A stretch of 64,000 nt of DNA from Deltaproteobacteria bacterium (GCA_023230665.1 JALNWY010000001.1:31376-95375); one strand, 5' to 3'; numbered from the stretch's first letter, positions 27,400 through 39,667 are shown. The notes: generated by a model from the sequence alone, not told the origin. Numbers and translations: made by a program.

Positions 27400-28212
27400 A
27401 TGGCACAGATCAAGGCGCTGGTTATCACGGGCTTCGGCACAAACTGCGAGATGGAGATGTCTTATGCATGCAGTCGGGCCGGGGCACTGAGCGATGTGGT
27501 TCACATAAGCGATGTTCTGAACGGCTCTACCCGCCTGGCCGACTATCATTTCCTGAATCTGCCGGGCGGTTTCCTCGATGGTGACGATCTGGGCTCCGCC
27601 CAGGTGGAAAGCGTGAGGTTGAAGTATGCCAGGATTCAGACATCCGGTAGGACCCTTTTCGAGGAAATCCGAGACTTTATCGATCGAGGGATGATCATTC
27701 TCGGGGTATGCAACGGATTTCAGGCCCTGGTGAAATCCGGACTTCTTCCCGGGAACCCGGTGGGAAAGCGCCGCGTTTCCCTCTCGTTCAACGATTCGGC
27801 CAAGTTCGAAGACCGCTGGGTCAGGCTTGCCGTGGATCCTCAGAGCCCGTGCATCTTCACCCGCGGCCTCGACCGGATCTTTTTGCCTGTGCGCCACGGT
27901 GAGGGAAAGTTCGTCTGCGACAGCGACGCCACGCTCGGCGAGATCAGAAACAGCCGTCTTGCGGTCCTGAAGTATGCGGACGATTCGTATATGCCTACCA
28001 TGGATTACCCTGCAAACCCAAACGGCTCCATAGACGCGATAGCCGGTATCTGCGACCCCTCCGGCCGCATCTTCGGGCTCATGCCGCATCCAGAGGCGTT
28101 CAATCACCCAACGAACCATCCCGCATGGACCCGCCTGAAAGAGCTTCCCGAAAAAGGGGAGGGCATGGTCATCTTCGAGAACGCGGTGGAGTTCCTCAAG
28201 GGAATCATCTAG
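27400..28212 (+). CDS. purQ: Phosphoribosylformylglycinamidine synthase glutaminase subunit PurQ
   Basis: PurQ supplies ammonia from glutamine to PurL. The class I amidotransferase landmarks are visible: ITGFGTNCEMEMSYA, LPGGFLDGDDLGSAQ, the nucleophile Cys in LGVCNGFQALV, and the His-Glu pair in GLMPHPEAFNHPTNHP. The protein has 270 residues, somewhat longer than the usual 225-235. It begins one nt after purL ends, so the subunits are made together. The gene is convergent with gyrA across a 93-bp gap in which I see no clear terminator hairpin. Confidence 0.94.
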   Translation: MAQIKALVITGFGTNCEMEMSYACSRAGALSDVVHISDVLNGSTRLADYHFLNLPGGFLDGDDLGSAQVESVRLKYARIQTSGRTLFEEIRDFIDRGMIILGVCNGFQALVKSGLLPGNPVGKRRVSLSFNDSAKFEDRWVRLAVDPQSPCIFTRGLDRIFLPVRHGEGKFVCDSDATLGEIRNSRLAVLKYADDSYMPTMDYPANPNGSIDAIAGICDPSGRIFGLMPHPEAFNHPTNHPAWTRLKELPEKGEGMVIFENAVEFLKGII

Positions 28213-28305
28213 TTCTACGGCGGCAGACGCTCGCAATCCGACCCCAAGGAACGGCGTGGTTCATCTGCAGAGAAAGGGTTTTGCCAATGATGGTGATTGC
28301 TCTGC

Positions 28306-30726
28306 TCAGGCCTCCTCGCCCACGTTTCTGGTGAAGTCAATGATCTTTTCGTTTTCCTTCATCCTGATGGCGCGCACCCCCTGCGCAGAGCGCGTCGAGG
28401 TTGTGCGTATCTGGGACACCGGCATCCGGATGATCTGTCCGGATGTGGAGATGATCATGAGCTCGTCGGTTCTCTGAACCACCCTGATCCCCACCAGATT
28501 GCCCGTCTTTTTCGTGATATGCACCGTCAGCACGCCTTTGCCGGCCCGTTTCTGGACAGGATACCTGTTCACCGGGGTCTTCTTGCCATAGCCGAACTCC
28601 GTGAGGTTGATCACGTAGTCCTCGGGTGAGGTGATGACGTCCATCCCGACCACCAGATCGCCCTCGTCCAGACGAATGGCTCTCACGCCCTGGGCCTGCC
28701 TTCCCATGACCCTGACCTGATCTTCGGAGAAGATAATGGCCTTGCCATGGCCCGAGGCAACGATGATGTCGTCATTGCCGCTGGTGAGACGGGCGGATAT
28801 CACTTTGTCCCCGGGCTCCAGGGTGCAGGCGATGATGCCGTTTTTGATGATGTTCGCAAAGTCTCGGAGCATGACTCGTTTGGTATACGCCTTTGCGGTG
28901 ACCATCATCACCCTTGCGTCGGCCGTGAGATCAGACGCCACCAGGATGGCACAGATCCGCTCCTCTTTCTGCAGGGGCCGGATATTGACGATGGGTACCC
29001 CCTTCAGGGCCCTGTCGCGTTCGGGAACCTCATAGACCTTGGTGTGATACACCCTGCCGGTATTGGTGAAATAGAGGATCGAGGTATGATTGGAGGCAAC
29101 AAAAATATGCTCGATAAAGTCGTCCTCCGTGGCGGCCCCGGCCCGTATGCCCACTCCACCCCGCTTCTGGGTCCGGTACTTGGTGAGCTCGGTGCGCTTG
29201 ATATATCCCTTTCTCGTCATGGTGACGACCATCTGCTCGTCGGGAATCAGCTCTTCGATATTGAATCCTCCTGCGGAACCGCGGACGATGAGTGATCTGC
29301 GCTCGTCGGCATACTTTTCCTTGATCTCGATGAGCTCGCTCCTGATGACATTGAGCAGCTCTTCCCGGTCGGCGAGAATTTTTTCAAGACGAGCAATTTC
29401 TTCCATAAGCCTTTGATATTCATCGGTTATCTTGTCGCGCTCGAGTCCGGTGAGCCTTTGGAGTCTCATATCGAGAATGGCCTGCGCCTGGATCTCGCTC
29501 AGCTCGAACCGCTGCATGAGGTTGTCCCTGGCAACCTGCGGGGTGGACGAAGCCTTGATGATGGCCACCACCTCATCGATATTGTCCAGGGCCTTGAGCA
29601 ATCCTTCGAGGATGTGAACCCGTGCCCTGGCCTTGCCCAGCTCGAAGATGCTCCTGCGGGTGACGACTTCCTCGCGGAAATCGAGGAACGCCTGGAGCAG
29701 CTCCTTGATGCCCATCACCTTGGGCCTTCCGTTATGGATGGCGAGCATATTCATGGAAAATGAGTTCTGGAGGTTGGTGAGCTTGTAGAGCTGCTTTTCG
29801 ACCACCTCGGGTTGGGCTCCCCGTTTCAGATCGATCACCACGCGCATGCCGTCCTTGTCGGACTCGTCGCGGATATTGGAGATGCCGTCGATCTTCTTGT
29901 CCTGGGCCAAGATCGCGATCCTTTCAACCAGATCCGCCTTGTTCACCGTATAGGGAAGCTCGGTGATGATGATCTTCTCGCGGTTGCTGTCCCGCTCGAT
30001 ATCGACCTTCCCGCGTATTGTGATGATTCCCCGGCCCGTTGCATAGGCCTTCTCGATCTCGCCGTTGGAAAAGATGATCCCTCCGGTGGGGAAGTCCGGG
30101 CCGGGGATGATCTTCATGATATCCGCAAGCCCGATTTCCGGTGAATCAATCAGAGAAATCAGGGCGGCTATGGTCTCGTCACTGTTGTGCGGAGGGATGC
30201 TCGTAGCCATTCCGACGGCGATTCCCGATGAACCGTTCAGCAGCAAAGCCGGTATCCGGGTGGGAAGGACGTCCGGCTCAAGCAGGGATTCATCGTAATT
30301 CGGGTGCATGTTCACGGTTTCTTTTTCGATATCCGAGAGCATTTCCTCGGCAAGGCGCTCCATCCGGATCTCGGTATATCGCATAGCAGCCGGTGGATCG
30401 CCGTCAATGGACCCGAAGTTGCCTTGGCCGTCCACCAGGGGATAGCGCATGGAGAAATCCTGGGCCATGCGGACAATGGTATCGTACACCGCGGAATCAC
30501 CGTGGGGATGGTATTTACCAATGACGTCTCCCACGATTCTCGCTGATTTCTTGTATGGCCGGTTATAGGTATTGGAAAGCTCGCTCATGGCGAACAATAC
30601 CCTTCGGTGGACAGGCTTGAGGCCGTCCCTCACATCCGGGATGGCCCGCCCGATAATGACGCTCATGGAATAATCCAGGTATGAGCGCCTCATTTCCTGA
30701 TCTATTGCTACTGAATCTGTCTTCAT
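28306..30726 (-). CDS. gyrA: DNA gyrase subunit A
   Basis: GyrA is the DNA-breaking subunit of gyrase. The catalytic tyrosine is Y117 in [10 protein letters not shown]. The quinolone region reads [11 protein letters not shown], with Ser78 and Asp82 at the positions of E. coli Ser83 and Asp87, thus wild type. The C-terminal beta-pinwheel repeats follow, including a GyrA-box-like region [13 protein letters not shown] near residue 690. The protein has 806 residues. It lies 27 nt downstream of gyrB on the minus strand, and AAGGAAT precedes the ATG. Confidence 0.97.
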   Translation of the reverse strand: MKTDSVAIDQEMRRSYLDYSMSVIIGRAIPDVRDGLKPVHRRVLFAMSELSNTYNRPYKKSARIVGDVIGKYHPHGDSAVYDTIVRMAQDFSMRYPLVDGQGNFGSIDGDPPAAMRYTEIRMERLAEEMLSDIEKETVNMHPNYDESLLEPDVLPTRIPALLLNGSSGIAVGMATSIPPHNSDETIAALISLIDSPEIGLADIMKIIPGPDFPTGGIIFSNGEIEKAYATGRGIITIRGKVDIERDSNREKIIITELPYTVNKADLVERIAILAQDKKIDGISNIRDESDKDGMRVVIDLKRGAQPEVVEKQLYKLTNLQNSFSMNMLAIHNGRPKVMGIKELLQAFLDFREEVVTRRSIFELGKARARVHILEGLLKALDNIDEVVAIIKASSTPQVARDNLMQRFELSEIQAQAILDMRLQRLTGLERDKITDEYQRLMEEIARLEKILADREELLNVIRSELIEIKEKYADERRSLIVRGSAGGFNIEELIPDEQMVVTMTRKGYIKRTELTKYRTQKRGGVGIRAGAATEDDFIEHIFVASNHTSILYFTNTGRVYHTKVYEVPERDRALKGVPIVNIRPLQKEERICAILVASDLTADARVMMVTAKAYTKRVMLRDFANIIKNGIIACTLEPGDKVISARLTSGNDDIIVASGHGKAIIFSEDQVRVMGRQAQGVRAIRLDEGDLVVGMDVITSPEDYVINLTEFGYGKKTPVNRYPVQKRAGKGVLTVHITKKTGNLVGIRVVQRTDELMIISTSGQIIRMPVSQIRTTSTRSAQGVRAIRMKENEKIIDFTRNVGEEA

Positions 30727-30753
30727 GAATATTCCTTGTCGTATGAATGTATA

Positions 30754-34283
<3,530 letters not shown>

Positions 34284-34314
34284 TTTTTATTCTCCCTATG
34301 TAATAGTAAAAAAT

Positions 34315-34345
34315 ATTATACGGTGTCAAGATGTTCATATGTCAA
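34315..34345 (-). promoter_or_regulatory. Probable dnaN promoter with tandem -35 boxes
   Basis: On the minus strand, TTGACA at 34340-34345 and again at 34324-34329 (16-nt period) lie upstream of TATAAT at 34315-34320. The first gives a 19-nt spacer, longer than optimal. An AT-rich tract follows, just before dnaN. Confidence 0.45.
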
Positions 34346-34396
34346 TCAATGCACTGTTATTACAAGAATATTTCACTCCAAAACAAGGTCTAAAAC

Positions 34397-34436
34397 TTAT
34401 CGACATACACCCTGTCTGCCCTGCACCTGTCGATAT
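34397..34436. repeat. DnaA-box-like inverted repeat between parB and dnaN
   Basis: TTATCGACA (34397-34405) and TGTCGATAT (34428-34436) share perfect inverted 8-nt arms TATCGACA / TGTCGATA, each one to two mismatches from the DnaA box TTATCCACA. An AT-rich stretch lies 70-110 bp away. It could be a DnaA-binding or origin element, or a terminator of parB; this is inference. Confidence 0.35.
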
Positions 34437-34453
34437 GTCTGCAAACCATTGCA

Positions 34454-35308
34454 TCAGATCGGCGCCTCTTGTTCACAAATCGCTGCAACGATGCGGGAAA
34501 GCTCATCTCGAGAGGAAACATTGATCACGATTTTTCCTCTGCGTTTTTTCCAATCACAAATAACCTTTGCCGAGAGCTTCTCGGAAAGAAGGGTGGAGAG
34601 GTGATCAAAATAGGGATCGGCCTTTTTCGCCCCTTTTTTCTTGTTCCTGGTATCTATACCAGAGGCATGGTGCTCGGCCTCCCTGACGTTCAATGACTGG
34701 CTGACGATACGGTTCAGGAGAGAAATCTGACCGGTCCCGCCCTCCACCATCAGAATTGCCCGGGCATGACCGGTTGTGATCATGCCTTCTCGCAAGGCCT
34801 GCTTCACCTCCTCGGGCAGATGGATCAAACGCATGGAATTTGTTACGGTCGAACGGTCCTTGATAACGGCATCGGCGATCTCCTGATGGGTCAGGCCAAA
34901 CTGTTCTTTCAGTGTATAGTATGCCTCGGACTCTTCCATGGGGTTCAGGTCTTCGCGCTGAAGGTTTTCGATGAGTGATATCTTGAATGCCTCGGCATCG
35001 GGAATGTCCCTTACAATGGAAGGTATCTTCTGGATGCCGGCGAGCTTGCATGCCTGATACCTTCTTTCACCGGCTATGATCTCATAGCGGGTATTTGTTC
35101 TCCGGACCAGGATGGGAGAAATGAGCCCATGGCTCTTGATGGATGCGGCAAGCTCGGCAATGGTCTTCTCGTCAAAGGATTTTCTCGGCTGAACAGGATT
35201 TGGATAAATCTCATCAACCGGTATATCGATAACCTGGACACCGTCTTCATGAACACTGTCAGCAAAGATGGCGTCGATACCTCTTCCTAACCGGGATTTA
35301 GGTTTCAT
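34454..35308 (-). CDS. parB: Chromosome partitioning protein ParB
   Basis: ParB binds parS and spreads as a CTP-dependent clamp, then recruits SMC. The 284-residue protein has the N-terminal signature QPRKSFDEKTIAELAASIKSHGLI, the CTP-binding GERRYQACKLAG, and the helix-turn-helix FGLTHQEIADAVIKDRSTVTNSMRLI with HARAILM after it. It ends in a dimerisation domain. Its start overlaps parA by 11 nt and GGAGG lies before the ATG. A parS site is found 0.8 kb upstream, in front of parA. Confidence 0.96.
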   Translation of the reverse strand: MKPKSRLGRGIDAIFADSVHEDGVQVIDIPVDEIYPNPVQPRKSFDEKTIAELAASIKSHGLISPILVRRTNTRYEIIAGERRYQACKLAGIQKIPSIVRDIPDAEAFKISLIENLQREDLNPMEESEAYYTLKEQFGLTHQEIADAVIKDRSTVTNSMRLIHLPEEVKQALREGMITTGHARAILMVEGGTGQISLLNRIVSQSLNVREAEHHASGIDTRNKKKGAKKADPYFDHLSTLLSEKLSAKVICDWKKRRGKIVINVSSRDELSRIVAAICEQEAPI

Positions 35309-36080
35309 GATCAGCCTCCATTTCGAGGATTTCTTTTGCCAGCATCAGATAATGCTGAGCCCCTTTCGAAGAAATATCGTACAGACAGATCGGGACACCG
35401 AAACTCGGGGCCTCGCACAAGCGGATATTCCTCGGAATGATGGTGCGAAACACCTGGGAATCGAAGTGAACCCTCACGTTCTCGGCGATATCATGACTGA
35501 GCCTGGTGCGCGAGTCAAACATGGTGAGAAGGAAACCCTCGATGCTCAGACTCGGGTTCAGCCTTTTTTTCACGAGCCGGAAGGTGTTCATGAGGCTCTT
35601 GAGACCTTCCAGGGCATAATACTCGCACTGAACAGGCACCAGGAGAGAGTGAGCAGCAGTGAGGGCGTTGAGGGTGAGGAGCCCGAGAGAGGGGGGGCAG
35701 TCGATCACGATGAAATCGAAAGTATGCGTCATCCCGGCAAGGGAGCGGGAAAGGATGCGCTCACGGAAGGGAGCGTCCATCAACTCTACCTCGACACCCA
35801 CAAGATCGGCATGACTCGACATGATGAAAAAGTTCCGGAGCTTTGTCTCCTGGATCACGGAATCGGCATCCTTCTGACCGATCATCACGTGATATACATG
35901 AGAAGAAAAAGAGTCTGGGTTGTAACCAAGACCCGTGGTTGCATTTGCCTGGGGATCAAGATCGATCAGCAGGGTTCGTTTTCCGAGCAACGCCAGAGAA
36001 GAACCGAGATTTATGGATGTGGTGGTCTTCCCGACTCCGCCTTTTTGATTGGACACACTTATGATTTTAGGACGCACCAT
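35298..36080 (-). CDS. parA: Chromosome partitioning ATPase ParA (Soj)
   Basis: ParA is the ATPase that moves ParB-parS complexes on the nucleoid. The 260-residue protein starts MVRPKIISVSNQKGGVGKTT (deviant Walker A) and contains LLIDLDPQANATTGLG, DFIVIDCPPSLGLLTLNAL and VQCEYYALEGL. These are the classic type Ia-short chromosomal Soj motifs without an N-terminal DNA-binding domain. It overlaps parB by 11 nt. A near-perfect parS site begins 39 nt upstream of its ATG, a position that could allow autoregulation. Confidence 0.96.
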   Translation of the reverse strand: MVRPKIISVSNQKGGVGKTTTSINLGSSLALLGKRTLLIDLDPQANATTGLGYNPDSFSSHVYHVMIGQKDADSVIQETKLRNFFIMSSHADLVGVEVELMDAPFRERILSRSLAGMTHTFDFIVIDCPPSLGLLTLNALTAAHSLLVPVQCEYYALEGLKSLMNTFRLVKKRLNPSLSIEGFLLTMFDSRTRLSHDIAENVRVHFDSQVFRTIIPRNIRLCEAPSFGVPICLYDISSKGAQHYLMLAKEILEMEADHET

Positions 36081-36118
36081 GATGATCTACCATAAAAGAA
36101 AACTTTTTTAAATAAAAA

Positions 36119-36134
36119 AGTTTCACGTGAAACA
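36119..36134. promoter_or_regulatory. parS site
   Basis: AGTTTCACGTGAAACA matches the palindromic parS consensus TGTTTCACGTGAAACA at 15 of 16 positions, with the GTTTCACGTGAAAC core intact. It lies 39 nt upstream of parA and is presumably bound by the ParB encoded next to it. Confidence 0.92.
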
Positions 36135-36135
36135 A

Positions 36136-36144
36136 TGTGGATAA
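36136..36144 (-). promoter_or_regulatory. Perfect DnaA box
   Basis: TGTGGATAA is the exact reverse complement of the DnaA consensus TTATCCACA. It lies one base from the parS site. Confidence 0.75.
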
Positions 36145-36329
36145 CATTTGAATTAAACAATGATTTTTCTGATAAAATAATGAAAAAGGGTGAATTCTCT
36201 TTCCTGGTAGGCTTTGGATGACTGTAAAGCAAGGCCCTCATTCGCGTTTGGGCTTGCTGTGCGAGGCCAGGCCTTTGGACCGTGATCTCAAGGCCCATAG
36301 CAGAGACGCCCCCCTTTTTTTAAGGCTGT

Positions 36330-36845
36330 TCATCGGGGGAAAAACCGGATGATGACGATAATGAAGAGCAGGATCACTGTAATCCAGGCCCCGGTGATAT
36401 CGCTTTTGCGTACGATGATATGCTCTTTCAAGGCAGAGAGACCGGACCCCAACACCTCGGGATTTGCCACACTCTCCAGGTCCGAGATAATCTCCGGAAA
36501 TCCGGCAAAGCTGTTCGGTATGAGGAAGCTCTTCTTTTTTGTGGTCAGGGATATGAACTGCCTCGAGCCGATTGATATGCCCTCAATGCGCATGATATCG
36601 CCGATGGAAACCTTTCTTGGGCCGAGTATGCCGCCTATGGTGACGGCGGAATCAGTGATCCGAATCTTGCGCAGCAGGTTGTTGATGGTAAGGAGATAGA
36701 ACAGTATCATGAGGAGCAGGGCCATCAACAAAATAGAGAGCTCGAAGCCCGACAAGATCACGTCCACGAAGATGGGGATGGACACGAGTGTGGCAAGGAC
36801 CATGGGGACCTGCAGGTTCTTTTTTATCTTGTAAACCCTATCCAT
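36330..36845 (-). CDS. Small membrane protein, PH-like (YdbS/YokE-type) fold possible
   Basis: This 171-residue protein begins MDRVYKIKKNL and has two adjacent hydrophobic helices (about residues 15-60) and a third at the C-terminus (AWITVILLFIIVIIRFF). Between them lies a soluble beta-rich domain with KIRITDSAVTIGG and FISLTTKKKSFLIPNSFAG. This is the layout of bacterial PH-domain membrane proteins, but the match is from pattern only. It reads divergently from the suhB-like gene, with start codons about 45 nt apart. No function can be assigned. Confidence 0.6.
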   Translation of the reverse strand: MDRVYKIKKNLQVPMVLATLVSIPIFVDVILSGFELSILLMALLLMILFYLLTINNLLRKIRITDSAVTIGGILGPRKVSIGDIMRIEGISIGSRQFISLTTKKKSFLIPNSFAGFPEIISDLESVANPEVLGSGLSALKEHIIVRKSDITGAWITVILLFIIVIIRFFPR

Positions 36846-36889
36846 GTTCACTATGCTACATGAAATACCTGGTGCTGACAAGGGTCGCT

Positions 36890-37657
36890 ATGTTGAATTT
36901 CGCGCTCAATCTTGCAAAAAAAGCCGGAGAGTACCTCAAGGAAAGTTTCGGAAAAGAGCTGAACGTCGAACACAAGGGCAGAATCGATCTGGTGACCCAG
37001 ATCGACCGGAACTCGCAGGACATGATCCTGGATGGGATCGAGCGCGAATTTCCCCATCATTCCATCATGGCCGAAGAAGGCGTGAGCAAGACAACCGGAC
37101 ACGACTACACCTGGTTCGTTGATCCTCTTGACGGCACGGTGAATTTCGTCCATGGGATTCCCTTTTTCTGTGTTTCTCTTGGCGTCTTCAAAAGGGGGAA
37201 ACCCTTTATCGGGGTATGCTACAATCCCATGAGCGGCGACCTTTTCTCCGCACAGTACGGGAAAGGGGCCTTCCGAAACCGTGAAAAAATCAGGGTCTCG
37301 GATACCTCCCTTCTCATCGACGCGCTTGTGGTCACGGGATTTCCATACTCACTGGCCAGGCTCGATGATTCGATGTCGCGCTTTGCCAGAATTCTTAGCG
37401 AGGTGCAGGGTATTCGGAGGTTCGGATCCGCGGCCCTGGACTTGTGTTTCGTGGCCTCGGGGTCTTTCGACGGATTCTGGGAGGTCGGGCTCCATCCCTG
37501 GGACCTGGCCGGCGGAGTGGTCGTTCTCCTGGAGGCCGGAGGAAGGGTTACCGGCCTTTCCGGAGAAGAGTTCGATCCGCACCACGGGGACATCCTTGCC
37601 AGCAACGGGAACATCCATAACGATTTAAGGAGGCTCATGCAGGGTGAACCTGGTTGA
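36890..37657 (+). CDS. suhB: Inositol monophosphatase family protein (SuhB-like)
   Basis: The 255-residue protein has the Mg-dependent phosphatase motifs: EEG in AEEGVSKTTG, the core VDPLDGTVNFVHGIPFF, and the second metal site HPWDLAGGVVVLLEAGG. SuhB also binds NusA/NusG in rRNA antitermination in E. coli, and the NusA operon lies 2 kb downstream here, although that is only suggestive. AAGGG before the ATG at 36890 and normal family length favour this start over upstream ones. Its last 14 nt overlap tatD. Confidence 0.9.
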   Translation: MLNFALNLAKKAGEYLKESFGKELNVEHKGRIDLVTQIDRNSQDMILDGIEREFPHHSIMAEEGVSKTTGHDYTWFVDPLDGTVNFVHGIPFFCVSLGVFKRGKPFIGVCYNPMSGDLFSAQYGKGAFRNREKIRVSDTSLLIDALVVTGFPYSLARLDDSMSRFARILSEVQGIRRFGSAALDLCFVASGSFDGFWEVGLHPWDLAGGVVVLLEAGGRVTGLSGEEFDPHHGDILASNGNIHNDLRRLMQGEPG

Positions 37658-38435
37658 TTCCCACAATCATCTCCATTTCAACGACTTCCGGAAAGACCGC
37701 TCCGAGGTGATGGACAGAGCCCGTCAGGCAGGGGTGAAAGCCATGCTTCTGGTGGGCATCGATCCGGACGACACTTGCCGCGCGATCGAAACGGCAGAGG
37801 CAGGAGACGGGCTTTTTGCAAGTGTGGGCATCCATCCACAGATGGCAGGCGTGTTCTCTCCGGATGATGTGCTCGCGCTTGAGGCCCTGGCACAAAACCA
37901 CAAGATCGTTGCTGTTGGTGAGACAGGGTTTGATCTGTATCGCACACCAGACACGGAAAATCAGCAGAAAGAGCTCTTCAGGGCTCATATCGAGCTTGCC
38001 AGAACGTGCTCGCTCCCCCTGATCATCCATGATCGTGACGCTCACCGGCAGACCCTGGATCTGCTGGAAGAAGAGGGTGCATGGTCCCTTGGCGGGATGT
38101 TCCATTGTTTTTCCGGAGATGCCGCCATGGCCCGGCAAATCGTCGACAAGGGATTTTTCCTTTCCGTGCCGGGCGTTCTCACCTATAAAAATGCCGCAGT
38201 CCTGAGGCAGGCGGTGCGCGCCTGCCCTCTGGAATCCCTTCTTGTGGAAACTGACGCGCCGTATCTTGCCCCTGTTCCCTATCGGGGGAAAAGGAACGAG
38301 CCCTCCTTTCTGATCGAGACGGTCAGGGAGCTGGCAGCGATCAGAAAACTCGATGCAGAACAGATGGCCGAGATCACGACTGAGAACTTTTTTCGTTTGT
38401 TTGCAAGAAGATCCATGCCATTGAATCACGGGTGA
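37644..38435 (+). CDS. tatD: TatD family metal-dependent deoxyribonuclease
   Basis: The 263-residue TIM-barrel hydrolase shows the family signatures DSHNHLHF at the N-terminus, GETGFDLYR, IIHDRDAHRQ, FHCFSGD and ETDAPYLAP. TatD enzymes are 3'-5' exonucleases or D-aminoacyl-tRNA deacylase-like proteins; the exact substrate here is unknown. The GTG start at 37644 is preceded by AGGAGG and overlaps suhB by 14 nt, implying coupling. Confidence 0.93.
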   Translation: MNLVDSHNHLHFNDFRKDRSEVMDRARQAGVKAMLLVGIDPDDTCRAIETAEAGDGLFASVGIHPQMAGVFSPDDVLALEALAQNHKIVAVGETGFDLYRTPDTENQQKELFRAHIELARTCSLPLIIHDRDAHRQTLDLLEEEGAWSLGGMFHCFSGDAAMARQIVDKGFFLSVPGVLTYKNAAVLRQAVRACPLESLLVETDAPYLAPVPYRGKRNEPSFLIETVRELAAIRKLDAEQMAEITTENFFRLFARRSMPLNHG

Positions 38436-38449
38436 AAAGGAGGCAGGGT

Positions 38450-38857
38450 ATGCTCAAACGTCTGGAAGTCAGAACCACGGGCAAATCCCAGTTTGTGGAT
38501 ATAACGTCGAATATCAGGACCGTATTGAAAAGCGAGCATGTGTCCAGCGGCCTGGTCCTTGCTTATGTGCCCCACACCACCTGCGGGATAACGATCAACG
38601 AAAACGCCGATCCTGCGGTGAAAGAAGACATCCTCGCCACCCTGGAGGGTCTGGTCCCCCGGCAGGGGGGTTACCGGCATCTGGAGGGAAATGCTGATGC
38701 CCACATCAAGGCAAGCCTCATGGGGTTTGATGTCATGCTCATTGTCGAAGGAGGGGCCCTGGTCCTGGGGACATGGCAGGGGGTCTTTCTCGTCGAGTTC
38801 GACGGGCCCAGGAACCGTTCGGTTCTCCTGAAGATCATTCCCGATACGAACAGCTAA
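38450..38857 (+). CDS. yjbQ: YjbQ family (UPF0047) protein
   Basis: The 135-residue protein has the conserved YVPHTTCGITINENAD and GALVLGTWQGVFLVEFDGPR of the YjbQ family, whose members show weak thiamine phosphate synthase activity in some reports. The precise role remains unclear. AAGGAGG lies 7 nt before the ATG at 38450, which is preferred over the in-frame ATG 18 nt upstream. It ends the suhB-tatD-yjbQ operon; the next 210 nt hold a tRNA promoter. Confidence 0.92.
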   Translation: MLKRLEVRTTGKSQFVDITSNIRTVLKSEHVSSGLVLAYVPHTTCGITINENADPAVKEDILATLEGLVPRQGGYRHLEGNADAHIKASLMGFDVMLIVEGGALVLGTWQGVFLVEFDGPRNRSVLLKIIPDTNS

Positions 38858-39030
38858 AAAGAAGAGACCATAACGCCCTCCCGCTTCTTAAAAACCCATT
38901 GCGCACAGGGCCTGTTCTCATAGAAAAATGGGTTGAAATCGTACGCGAGTGGTGATATATCGCCGCTACACTAAAAATTTCTTCCTCAAACCCTAGGAAT
39001 CCCTTAGCCTTGAGGTTTGCTAAAGATTTG

Positions 39031-39059
39031 TTGACAAACCATAGGGCATATTCTATTAG
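39031..39059 (+). promoter_or_regulatory. Sigma70 promoter for tRNA-Gly (and rimP operon)
   Basis: A consensus TTGACA (39031-39036), 17-nt spacer and TATTAG (39054-39059) end 11 nt before the tRNA. This is the only strong promoter seen upstream of the whole rimP-nusA-infB operon. Confidence 0.7.
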
Positions 39060-39070
39060 AGTAACTCAGC

Positions 39071-39143
39071 GCGGGCATAGCTCAGTTGGTAGAGTGTCAG
39101 CTTCCCAAGCTGAATGTCGCGGGTTCGAATCCCGTTGCCCGCT
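39071..39143 (+). tRNA. tRNA-Gly (anticodon CCC)
   Basis: The 73-nt cloverleaf has acceptor stem GCGGGCA pairing with TGCCCGC, a D arm GCTC/GAGT, anticodon stem TCAGC/GCTGA with loop TTCCCAA (anticodon CCC, codon GGG), and T arm CGGGTTCGAATCCCG. The discriminator base is T and no CCA is encoded. It stands in front of rimP-nusA, as metY does in E. coli. Confidence 0.96.
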
Positions 39144-39192
39144 TTTGATACGCGTATGGGAAGCGAAAGAACAGGAAATGTGGAGGGAGACG

Positions 39193-39216
39193 AAGTGGGC
39201 GATAGCCCACTTTTTT
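39193..39216 (+). terminator. Terminator-like hairpin between tRNA-Gly and rimP
   Basis: AAGTGGGC (39193-39200), loop GATA and AAGTGGGC's complement GCCCACTT (39205-39212) form an 8-bp stem followed by a T-rich tract. It ends 9 nt before the rimP ATG, so it would act as an attenuator for the rimP-nusA operon, or terminate the tRNA transcript. Confidence 0.7.
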
Positions 39217-39224
39217 ATTTCATA

Positions 39225-39659
39225 ATGAAGCAGACGGAACAGGAGAAAAAATTATACAAGCTGGTGGCGCCGGAAGTGGCCATGATGGGCTTTGAGCTCA
39301 TCGATATGGACTTTTCCCGGGGGCTCCTGCGCCTCACCATCGACAAGCCGGGCGGGGTCACGCTGGACGACTGTGTTTCAGTCAACCGTAGAGTGAGCCT
39401 GCTGCTGGATACGAACGATCCCATCGAGGGATCGTACCGGCTTGAGATATCGTCGCCGGGCCTCAATCGGAGGCTCAAGACGCTGAAGGAATTCGAGCAC
39501 TTTGCCGGGAGAAAGGTCAAAATACAGACGAGAGAGGCAACATTCCGGGGAACAATCAAGGGGTTGGCACAAGAGAGTGTTCTGATTGCCATCGACGGCA
39601 CGCAACAGGAGGTGCCGTTTAAAGATATTCAGAAGGCCAATCTGGAATTCGATCTCTAG
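39225..39659 (+). CDS. rimP: Ribosome maturation factor RimP
   Basis: RimP assists 30S subunit assembly. The 144-residue protein shows GFELIDMDFSRG, LTIDKPGGVTLDDCVSVNR, YRLEISSPGLNRRLK and a C-terminal SH3-like domain, all typical. The distance from the ATG at 39225 to GFEL matches the family. That ATG has no Shine-Dalgarno sequence; instead GGAGGGAG (39182-39189) precedes an in-frame GTG at 39195, which would add 10 residues encoded within the terminator hairpin. The start is thus uncertain. A tRNA precedes and nusA follows after 8 nt. Confidence 0.92.
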   Translation: MKQTEQEKKLYKLVAPEVAMMGFELIDMDFSRGLLRLTIDKPGGVTLDDCVSVNRRVSLLLDTNDPIEGSYRLEISSPGLNRRLKTLKEFEHFAGRKVKIQTREATFRGTIKGLAQESVLIAIDGTQQEVPFKDIQKANLEFDL

Positions 39660-39667
39660 GAGAACGT

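Larger units (their letters stand above)
36081..36329. other. Candidate replication-origin region (intergenic)
   Basis: This 249-bp gap upstream of parA contains a parS site, an adjacent perfect DnaA box and, at about 36140-36200, an AT-rich stretch that could unwind. Genes on its left are mainly minus strand and those on its right almost all plus, which is the pattern on both sides of an origin. Only one perfect DnaA box is visible, so it may be part of the origin neighbourhood instead of the full oriC. Confidence 0.4.
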
